Assembly (NCBI GenBank): GCA_036365145.1
Contig: JAEOAD010000982.1
Span: 7,466,001 to 7,530,000, forward strand
Length of the DNA: 64,000 nt
Source: Orientallactaga sibirica
Lineage: Eukaryota; Chordata; Mammalia; Rodentia; Dipodidae
Reading direction: 5' to 3'
The notes under the pieces were generated by a model. The model saw only the letters and a list, made by a program, of their open reading frames with translations. It had not been told where the DNA came from and did not search any database. The translations under genes and the position numbers were made by a program. This document shows positions 56,803-64,000 of the stretch, piece by piece (position 1 is the stretch's first letter; every line of letters begins with the position of its first letter).

Positions 56803-57008
56803 TTTGATACAGGGCCTCATGTATTTCAGGCTAGTCTTGAACTGTATAGCTGAGGATGACCTTGAACTTCTGATTCTCCTGCCTCCACCTCACAAGTAGT
56901 AGGATTACAAGCATACACCATCATTCCCAGTTTATGTGGTGCTGGAGATTGAACCCAGAGCTTCATACATGCTCGTTACACTATCAACTGAGCTACATTC
57001 CCTAGCCC
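56803..57008 (-). mobile_element. B4 SINE (B1 plus ID composite)
   Basis: Antisense, complete: gatacagggcctcatgtatt, gctgaggatgaccttgaact, caccatcattcccagtttat, then the ID half gtgctggagattgaacccag, tcaactgagctacattccct, agcccc. Confidence 0.9.
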
Positions 57009-57009
57009 C

Positions 57010-57830
57010 ACTTTTTTTCCTTTTCTTTCCTTGCCTCATCCAACCCTTTCTCCACAGATGAGTCCATTCCTTCTAAAGACTTTTATAAAGCACTTATATT
57101 GCCATCCTTTCCTCACTGCAATCTGTGTTCTCCTGTCAAGAATACTTTCCTGAGCTCCAGATCCATGGGATCAACCTATCTAGGAATTATGAGGATGTAC
57201 CCCACTCAGTATGTCTGAAACTGATCTCACCTACAAAAGGTTATGTTTCCTCCATAATCTTCCATCTAATGGGGGAATAATTGCTTGCTAGAGCCCAACC
57301 AATCACCCATGATAGAAACCCCAGGCCCCTGGCAATCTTTCTTGGTGACTCTATCTCTTTTTCCTTACATCCAATCATCTACCAATGTCTCTCTAGATTC
57401 TACCTGTCCCCAGTGTCACTTCAATCCTCTACTTTCCACACCTACCTCCACAGATTGTTTTGTTTTTTTCTGGTCTGGATCCCAGCACTAGTCCAACCTT
57501 TGTCTAGTCTACTGTCAAGTACACTTTTGGAAATGGACATCTGCTTGAAACTTGGATGGCTCCAAATCCCTTTCAAGATGAAATCCAAGGCTCTTCCTAT
57601 GACTCGGAGGCTCTGTATGGCTGTTCTCTGTCCAGTCTCAATATGCTACACATTCCTGCTCACATCCTCCCCCTACCCCTGTTGTTTTTACCTGAAACCT
57701 ACTTACTCTGTTTCTTCCTCTAGTTCCCCTTCTTAAACTTAATCTCTTGGAAGTCTTCTCCAGCCTCCCGTCCCTAGCCTCCTCCAAGCTGAGTGAGGTA
57801 ACCCTGTGCCACCAAGCGCATACTAAGTAT
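57010..57830 (+). mobile_element. L2-type LINE fragment, ancient (tentative)
   Basis: gaaactgatctcacctacaa, ctagattctacctgtcccca, agatgaaatccaaggctctt, ctcttggaagtcttctccag keep the order of the distal part of L2. The 151-aa frame at 57281-57736 is the longest in the window but falls wholly in this repeat and has no domain. Confidence 0.45.
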
Positions 57831-57899
57831 TAACACTAGAAATGAGCATGTGACAGACATTCCTTATCTTTCTTCCACCATGTATGATTTCCCTTTATT

Positions 57900-57970
57900 T
57901 CATTGTACTGAGGGTTCAACCTTGGGTCTGAAAAATTCTAAGTGAGTGCCCTGCCACTGAGCGCTTTAAT
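57900..57970 (-). mobile_element. ID-type SINE remnant
   Basis: Antisense: attgtactgagggttcaacc, aagtgagtgccctgccactg, agcgct. Confidence 0.6.
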
Positions 57971-57977
57971 TGTAACT

Positions 57978-58520
57978 AATTTTTTGATATAGGATACAGG
58001 GTCTCATTAAATTGCCTGGGCTGTCCCAAAAGGCAACATAGTGCTGAGAAGAAGGGATGGAGAAGTGCCCAGCACTGAAACACCTCTGTCACACCCTACA
58101 AGGCTCAGGGACCATTGCAGAAGAGGGGGTGGATAGAATGGAAGAGCCAAAGGAAGGGTATAACCTCTTACAATGCAACTGTCCAGACAGAAACTGGCCT
58201 TGATATCCATGACCTTGCAGTGCCTAGCAATACCTTTGCAAAACCCTCAAAATAGAAGAAAAAGATGATGACATCAAATTAGAAGAGAGACTGATGGAGA
58301 GAGGGAGGGGATATGATAGAGACCTGAGTTCTAAAGGGGAATGGGGGGAGGGAAGGGAAATATCACGTGGGTTTTTTCTTTGTATGTGAGTATAAAAGTC
58401 AATAAAAAACAATAATAATAATAAATATAAATAAATAAATAAATATATATATAAATTGCCTGGGCTGACCTAGATCTCTGTGGCCTAGGTAGGCCTTGAA
58501 CTTCCAATTCTCCATTTGCC
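57978..58520 (-). mobile_element. Old B1/B4-type SINE split by LINE-1
   Basis: Left part gatataggatacagggtctc at 57986, right part gggctgacctagatctctgt, ggcctaggtaggccttgaac from 58461. The two join across the LINE-1 insertion. Confidence 0.75.
58024..58451 (+). mobile_element. 5'-truncated LINE-1, 3' UTR only
   Basis: caaggctcagggaccattgc, agaggatt-like purine-rich blocks, aatagaagaaaaagatgatg, gagagggaggggatatgata, then agtataaaagtcaataaaaa and an AAT-rich tail. Perfect 16-bp TSD taaattgcctgggctg at 58008-58023 and 58452-58467. No coding sequence. Confidence 0.93.
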
Positions 58521-58539
58521 TGATTTGACTTTTGTAAAA

Positions 58540-58565
58540 AAAAAATTATTTATTTATTTGCAAAT

Positions 58566-58610
<45 letters not shown>

Positions 58611-58753
58611 TGGGAGACAGAGCACCAGGGCATCCAGCTGCTGCAAATGAACTCCAGACTCATGTACCACTTTGTGCATCTGGCTTTACGTGGGTACTGG
58701 GGAGTCAAACCTGGGTCATTAAGCTTTGCAGACAAGCACCTTGACCACTGAGC
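58540..58753 (-). mobile_element. B2-superfamily SINE
   Basis: Antisense with (CA)n(GA)n at 58565-58606 and head ttgaccactgagccctg; the last bases of the head are lost. Confidence 0.9.
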
Positions 58754-58755
58754 CC

Positions 58756-59054
58756 TGATTTAATTTTTTAACCCTGGGTATAGTACTTAACACATACTCA
58801 GTAATGTTAGATATTCAGGTAAGGAAAATACTGGACCCGAGTGTTAAGCATGTGTTCTATACTGTGGGACCCTCTGCTGTGAAGAACACAAAGCATTATC
58901 TGCAATTTAAATGTCTAGCTCTCACGACTCCTTCTTCATGCTCCAAGAATAGCCTGGAAGTAACTGTGAGCAAAAGATTGCTAAAATTAAAACTAGAGTA
59001 GTTGAAAATGTGTAACTCAAAAGTTTCAGGGGACCTGGCTAAAAGATCTGAATT
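58756..59054. other. Unassigned sequence
   Basis: Nothing recognised. Confidence 0.4.
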
Positions 59055-59350
59055 CTGGGACTGGAAGATGAATCAGTGGATAAAATGTTTTCTGTGCAAG
59101 AGTATGGATCCCCAGAGCCCACCTGAAAAGCCAGACACTGTAGTTACAGAGCACTTATGGCAAGATGGGAGGTGGAAATGGGAGAATCCTCAGAAGCTTG
59201 GTGTCCAGCTAACCTGGCATACCCAGCAGTGAACAAGAAACCCTGTTTTAAACAAAGTGGAAGGTGAGGACTGACACTCAATGTTGTCTTTTGACCTTCA
59301 CATACATATTGGGGCATGTGCACATCTGTACACACACATGGATGGGGGGG
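59055..59350 (+). mobile_element. B3 SINE
   Basis: Sense: gggactggaagatgaatcag, ggatccccagagcccacctg, aacaaagtggaaggtgagga, then CA-rich end and a G run at 59344. Confidence 0.85.
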
Positions 59351-60368
59351 GGTTCTGTTTTTACTAACTGATACAAAGGCAAAGTGGCTCCTTCCAGGGA
59401 GTTGTGTGGGGCCCTGGCCCACCCTCAATTAGGTTATGATCCCAGCAAACTGGTATGCTTCTGCTCTGTGGGAGACCGCTTCCCTTTAGAGGCTCAGTGC
59501 CCAAGGAGCCCATGAACACATTGCCCTGTAGCTGTTTTGTAAGTTGACTGCTGTGAGAACAAAAAGTTCTTTTTTAATAAATAGTTTAAGTATTCTATTT
59601 GTTTGCAATTAAACTTGACAACGCCAAATAATAGTGTAGTTTTTTGTTAGATGTAAATCAAGACATTCATTAATGATGAATCTTTGTATTTGAATGTTCT
59701 AGAATTTTCTCTAAGTCATTTAATCGCTGAGTTTCACCTTACTTTGGAAACTACTGGCATTCATTTATTTATTAAATTCAAAAGTTTGAAATAAGCTGTA
59801 ATTCAAAAAGTATTTGATATTCAAATCTAAGACAATTTTAACAGAACTTTCCTTTTCTACAAACAATAAGAATGAAAAAAGGCATTCTGCAAAATGTGGT
59901 CCTGAACAGATCACAGAAGAAAGTAAATGTGTACTTATCTTCACCTCCTCAAAACAGATTCTATTTACTGATCTGTAGCAACAAGCTATAGCTTTGGAGC
60001 ATAGAAAGGATTTCAGTCATAGAGGCACTTAGATAACAGGAGAAGCTAATTAATTCATTAGTGTTTCCTGTCAGATATAAACAATGTAATGGGTTTTTAT
60101 TGCTTCTTTGCCTTTTGGCTAAGATGAAGTATAGTAATAGATCCTTGAAACGTGAAGTATTGTTCCCAATAGTACTGGACATCTACATTTTTCTTCCTCT
60201 TTGTCTCAAGTTGGAACTCTACAGATATTCATGAATGAGCATAGTATTCCCTGAGGTTGCACAGGGTAGCTGGGAAACGCTCTGCAATGTGAGGCAATTC
60301 ATTAATCTTTCTGTGTGAAAAGATGGATGGTTACATGGATGAAGTGTATGAAGCCTGGTATTGTCTTT
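59351..60368. other. Repeat-free stretch, candidate conserved noncoding sequence at 59580-60060
   Basis: About 1 kb without a repeat signature. 59580-59860 is AT-rich with several attaa/ttaat cores and cattcattaatgatgaatct, a near-palindrome. No frame above 75 aa. Confidence 0.3.
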
Positions 60369-60369
60369 G

Positions 60370-60576
60370 TGTTGTTTTTCCCAGGTAGCTCAGGCTAGGC
60401 TTGAACTTACTGTGTAGCTGAGGATGACTTTGAAGTCCTGACCCTCCTAGCTACCTCCCCAGTTCTGGGATTATAGGCATTTGCAGCATCTATTTTTATG
60501 TGGTGCTGGAGATAAAATCCAGGGTTTTGTGCATCTAGGCAAGCACTCTGCTAACTTAAGCCATATCCCAAGCCCA
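60370..60576 (-). mobile_element. B4 SINE (B1 plus ID composite)
   Basis: Antisense: caggctaggcttgaacttac, agctgaggatgactttgaag, tttttatgtggtgctggaga, caagcactctgctaacttaa, gccatatcccaagccc. Confidence 0.88.
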
Positions 60577-60778
60577 GTACTGGTTCTTTTTATTGGCAAT
60601 TAAATGAAACTTAGATGCTAGAGTTGCAAGTAGTTTGATTTTATAAGACTAATATGATGGAACTAAATTTCCAGAGGAATTTATTGAGAAATTTCAACCT
60701 TCATTTTAATGGTTTGGATTTAAATTTTTATATTTTAAGTTGTATTTTTAATCTTAAAATATATTATTGCATATTTGA

Positions 60779-60828
60779 GATTAAAAATGTTAAAATGTCA
60801 TTCGATTAAAAATGTTAAAATGTCATTC
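60779..60828. repeat. Perfect tandem duplication, 2 x 25 bp
   Basis: Unit gattaaaaatgttaaaatgt followed by cattc, at 60779-60803 and 60804-60828, no mismatches. Confidence 0.95.
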
Positions 60829-60856
60829 GATTTCTTATCTCTATTTTAATTTATAT

Positions 60857-61003
60857 TTTTTTTTTTTTTTTTTTTTTTGGTTTTTCGAGGTAGGGTCTCA
60901 CTCTGGCCCAGGCTGACCTGGAATTCACTCTGTAGTCTCTCAGAGTGGCCTTGAAATCACGGCGATCCTCCTACCTCTGCCTCCCAAGTGCTGGGTTTAA
61001 AGG
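60857..61003 (-). mobile_element. B1 SINE with long T-run tail, head truncated
   Basis: T run of about 22, then ggtttttcgaggtagggtct, ggcccaggctgacctggaat, cacggcgatcctcctacctc, and an abrupt end at gtgctgggtttaaagg. The terminal gtgccaccacgcc block is missing. Flanked by taatttatat at 60847 and taatttatatctttt at 61004. Confidence 0.92.
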
Positions 61004-61019
61004 TAATTTATATCTTTTT

Positions 61020-61213
61020 AAAGGTTATTTATTTATCTAGAAAGAGGGAGAGAAAGAGTGAGAATGGGCGGGCCAGGGCCTCTAGCCACTGCAGACAAAC
61101 TCCAGATGCATGCGCCACTATGTGCATATGGCTTACGTGGGACCTGGAGAATCGATCAGGATCCTTAGGCTTCGCAGGCATGCACCTTAACCACTAAGCC
61201 ATCTCTCCAGCCT
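61020..61213 (-). mobile_element. B2-superfamily SINE sharing the same target site
   Basis: Antisense, ending ccatctctccagcct. Flanked by taatttatatctttt (61004 on) and taatttatatcttt (61214-61227). Confidence 0.93.
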
Positions 61214-61227
61214 TAATTTATATCTTT

Positions 61228-61502
61228 GACACTCGAGTTTGATAGACTCCAGATGTACTTAAAATTTAAATATACGTTTTGTTTCTCATAGACAGTAATT
61301 ATACATGTTTAGGGGATATTTCACTACATGTATATAATGTGCAATGATCACTTCAGGGTCATTGGTATATTTGTCACCTCAGACATCTATCATTCCTTTG
61401 TGTTGGGAACATTCCAAATTTTCTCTGCTAGCTATTTTGAAATATTTAATTGTTGTCAACCACATCACCCTACCATAAATGTACTTACATATTATTATTT
61501 TT
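61228..61502. other. Unassigned AT-rich sequence
   Basis: Possibly old LINE (attgtatatttgtcacctca-like order) but not assigned. Confidence 0.35.
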
Positions 61503-61504
61503 TA

Positions 61505-61676
61505 AAAATAATTATTTATTCACAAGCAGAGAGACTGGGGAGAGAGAGAGAGAGAGAATGTTCCAGATGCATGCACCACTTTTTGCATCTGGCTTTATGT
61601 GAATACTGGGGAGTTGAACCTGGGTCCTCAGGCTTTGCAGACAAGTGCCTTAAGTGCTGAACCATCTGTCCAGCCC
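61505..61676 (-). mobile_element. B2-superfamily SINE with internal deletion
   Basis: Antisense: GA run, then agaatgttccagatgcatgc. The block between agaatggg and ctccagatg (about 35 bp) is gone. Head gaaccatctgtccagccc. Confidence 0.9.
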
Positions 61677-61729
61677 TATATCTTATTTTTAATCTTAAAT
61701 CATTCTTGATTATAACAATATAATTAAAT

Positions 61730-61850
61730 CAGCCATAGTGGCACACACTTCTAATCCCAGCAATTAGGAAGCTGAAACAGGAGTATTATCTCAAGTTTGA
61801 GGTCAACATGGGCAAAGTTTTTTGAGACTTTATCTAAAAAAAACAACAAC
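61730..61850 (+). mobile_element. Old B1 SINE
   Basis: ccatagtggcacacacttct, aatcccagcaattaggaagc, then an AAC-rich tail where the next SINE inserted. Confidence 0.75.
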
Positions 61851-61852
61851 AA

Positions 61853-62062
61853 GGGCTGGAGAGATGGCTTAGCGATTAAGGCATTTGCCTGTGAAGTATA
61901 AGGACCCCAGTTCAATTCTCCAGGTCCCACATAAGGCAGCTGCACATGGTGGCGCATGCGTCTGGAGTTTGTTTGCAGTGGCTAGAGGCCCTGGTGTGTC
62001 CATTCGCACTCTTTCTCTCCTTCTCTCTGTCTCTAATAAATTAATAACATAAGTCTTTTTAA
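61853..62062 (+). mobile_element. B2-superfamily SINE inserted in a B1 tail
   Basis: Head gggctggagagatggcttag; B box cagttcaattctcc. acaacaac-type A-rich target on both sides. Confidence 0.92.
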
Positions 62063-62074
62063 AAAACAACAAAA

Positions 62075-62420
62075 CAAACAAAAATATAATTAGTAGCACT
62101 GTTTGAGTGAATAAAATATATTTTAAGAAATAAATATATACTAAATAGTTACTTTCCAATTTCTTGATAATCTAAACATCATCAGTGAATCAAAAAATCA
62201 AAATGTGCAAATAAAAATTAAATGTGGTCCTTGACCTTTTTCTGATTCTAGGCCATGGAAAAACAGTTTTTTTTTTTTAATTTGATCTCTTAAATGTATT
62301 TCTCAAGGCAGGAAAATAGGAAAGATTTTATTTTATATTTTAGCTTGAATTACAACTATAAAAGAGACAAATAGAATGTGGCTTTTACTTATCTTCTTTT
62401 CCAAGATTCTACTAGTGGCA
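62075..62420. other. Unassigned AT-rich sequence
   Basis: Nothing recognised. Confidence 0.4.
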
Positions 62421-62421
62421 C

Positions 62422-62500
62422 TTAGGGTGTTGTTCAGTGGTAAAGTACTTTCCCAACATGTGTTGGGTGCTAAGTTGAATCTATTGCACTGAAAAATAAT
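62422..62500 (+). mobile_element. ID-type SINE remnant
   Basis: cttagggtgttgttcagtgg, taaagtactttcccaacatg, then tgaatctattgcactgaaaa. Confidence 0.65.
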
Positions 62501-62769
62501 TTTAAAAGATTCTACTAGTCATTTAATAAATATTTGTTGAATAGCTGGGTGAATCAGCTTTGTTAGTTTCAAATTTTGAGAGGCTTCAGATACAGTGCTG
62601 TGATAATCACTGAGCAAAGGGCTTCTTCCTTGGTGACATCTAAGAAAAAAAGTCCCATCTGTAACAAGGCTGCACTGCACTTTCTTTATGAAGCATTCTG
62701 TGTTCAAGAGAAACATCATTGTATAATTATACTTAAAGCACTTTGTTGCTATGACTTCTAAACATGCAT
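62501..62769. other. Unassigned; short L2-like tail at 62516-62540
   Basis: catttaataaatatttgttg and aatag recall the L2/MIR 3' end; the rest is unassigned. Confidence 0.35.
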
Positions 62770-62771
62770 TG

Positions 62772-62935
62772 TTTTTGAGACAGGGTCTCATGTAGCACAG
62801 GCTGGCTTTGACTCCCTATATAACCAGGGATGACCTTTTACTTCTTATCCTCCTGTTTTCAACTCTCTGGTGCTGGGATTACAGCCAGACCTTAAGCATG
62901 TTAGGCAACTAAGCCACATCTTCTGCCTTTTGCAT
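62772..62935 (-). mobile_element. B4-type SINE, worn
   Basis: Antisense: gagacagggtctcatgtagc, acaggctggctttgactccc, gtgctgggattacagccaga, then a shortened ID half ending agccacatcttctgcc. Confidence 0.75.
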
Positions 62936-63218
62936 TGGTTTGTGATTAGAGTGTTATAACATCCATGTGGTAAGCATTCCATGTGCTGGTATTTATTACT
63001 TCAAGGTTCTAGAAAATTGGGAGACAAGAAAATTTGGACATTTTAACGTTCCTTTAAAATAGCTTTAACACAAGTTGTCTAAATCTGAAAGAAAACAGCC
63101 AAGAAATGATTTCAATAATCAATTGCAGCCAGTTATATCTCCTACTTATAAGGATCAGTCTAAAGTCCAATAATTTGTACTTCTATAAAATCAGCTTGAT
63201 TATTTCAACAAAAAATTC
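62936..63218. other. Unassigned sequence
   Basis: Nothing recognised. Confidence 0.4.
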
Positions 63219-63220
63219 TA

Positions 63221-63420
63221 GGGCTGGAGAGATGGCTCAATGATTTAGGTAGCTGCCTGAAAAGCCTAAGGACCTGCGTTAGGTTCCCCAGTACCCATGT
63301 AAAGCCAGATGCACTAAGTGGCACATGCATCTGGAGTTCATTTGCAGTGGCAGGAAGCCATGTTGTGCCCATACTTACTCTGTGTCAGTCTCTCTCTCCC
63401 TCTCAACTAAATAAATTTTA
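63221..63420 (+). mobile_element. B2-superfamily SINE
   Basis: Head gggctggagagatggctcaa; B box area gcgttaggttcccc; tail aaataaatttta. Confidence 0.92.
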
Positions 63421-63464
63421 AAATCTAAAGAGGTTTTTATACCTCTTGATATAAAGTTGGTTTT

Positions 63465-63607
63465 CTTCTTCTTTTTTTATTGACAACTTCTATACTTACA
63501 TACAAAAAGCCCATGATATTTCCTTCCCCTCCCCCCATAATAGAAGAAAAAGATGATGACATCAAATTAAAAGAGACTAATGGAGAGAGGGAGGGGATAT
63601 GATGGAG
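63465..63607 (-). mobile_element. Tiny LINE-1 3' UTR insertion with inverted 5' part
   Basis: 63471-63537 is the antisense terminal LINE-1 3' UTR (tttttttattgacaacttct, reverse of the end seen at 58390). 63538-63607 is the preceding 3' UTR segment in the opposite, sense orientation (aatagaagaaaaagatgatg, gagggaggggatatgatgga). Flanks aaagttggtttt (63453-63464) and aaagttgtttttt (63608-63620) form a TSD. Confidence 0.85.
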
Positions 63608-63664
63608 AAAGTTGTTTTTTTGTATGTACTCAAAAGTGGGATCACTCAAGTTTGAAAATATCAA

Positions 63665-64000
63665 ATATGGACTTCCAGGGAAGATGGCAGGATGCAAGCC
63701 ACTTTTGAGAGAATAGAGAGACAAAGATACACAAACAGAGGCTTAAGGATGCCATCTCTATTCAGTTAGACTAGCAGTGCCAAATCCAGGATAGCCAGAG
63801 CAAACACTACATACCAGTCTGAAAAATCTTTCACCTCAAAAATTTCTCACTAAGCAGCTAGCCACTAGCTTCCAGCCACTGTAGTCCCAGCTGGGGCAAG
63901 CCTCCACAGTATGGAACAAAGACATTGCACAAGACAGAGGCAACCCCCAAGGCCTACTCCCTGGAGGTATCTAACCAGAGGCTCCTATGAGTGGCGATCC
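63665..64000 (+). mobile_element. Probable LINE-1 5' UTR start, runs off window
   Basis: atggacttccagggaagatg then gcaggatgcaagccac resembles the opening of rodent LINE-1 5' UTRs (a ggaagatggcgg-type start). GC rises and poly-purine/CCAG motifs follow. No ORF1 start is reached before the edge. Could also be unrelated unique sequence. Confidence 0.5.

Noticed and set aside
57281..57736. Longest reading frame (151 aa, plus strand)
   Set aside because: Lies wholly inside sequence that looks like ancient L2, has no domain, signal or conserved motif, and overlaps another frame in the same bases.

Overview
This is nuclear DNA from a rodent, about 64 kb with no protein-coding or structural RNA gene that I can support. 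The rodent call rests on the repeats: B1-type (7SL-derived) SINEs, B2-superfamily tRNA-derived SINEs, B3 and B4 composites, ID elements and ERVL-MaLR LTRs. The B2-type family opens with ggctggagagatggcttag and carries A and B boxes. Together with the local B1 form (ggaggcagaggtaggagg, then gaggccaccctgagac), it recalls jerboa sequences (Dipodidae, DIP-type SINE). The genus call is from memory and has moderate confidence. All open reading frames are short (151 aa or less). Many fall inside SINEs or LINEs, and none shows a domain or an exon-like chain I recognise.

Layout. 1-3.4 kb: a broken sense LINE-1 holding a second, truncated LINE-1, which itself holds a SINE. 4-13 kb: dense SINEs with several clean target-site duplications (TSDs), plus unassigned AT-rich sequence. 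13.2-14.4 kb: antisense LINE-1 ORF2/3' region with a SINE inside. 15-20 kb: ancient L2 and MIR, an antisense MaLR LTR, and a long unassigned stretch. 20-25 kb: antisense old L1M pieces, MIR, MER5 and young SINEs. 25-33 kb: mostly unassigned sequence with scattered SINEs, including stretches that could be conserved noncoding DNA. 33-37 kb: a GAAA microsatellite, an LTR nested in an older LTR, an L2 and an MLT1-type LTR. 38-49 kb: LINE-1 3' UTR, MIR, SINE clusters and a 210-bp inverted duplication. 50-58 kb: a MaLR LTR with internal sequence flanked by a 35-bp imperfect direct repeat, a solo LTR with a 5-bp TSD, B4, L2, and a LINE-1 3' UTR inserted in a B1. 58-64 kb: more SINEs, a same-site double insertion, a tiny 5'-inverted LINE-1, and what looks like a LINE-1 5' UTR running off the right edge.

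The most notable structures are the inverted duplication at 43209-44545 (210-bp arms, 208/210 matching by hand alignment, no TSD), the MaLR fragment at 51486-52667 with its 35-bp direct repeats, a longer SINE subfamily with an extra internal segment, and several places where B1 and tRNA-SINE copies share one target site. No new enzymatic or defence system is visible. The window is an intergenic or deep intronic retroelement landscape. Boundaries are by eye and should be taken as within about 10 bp unless a TSD fixes them.
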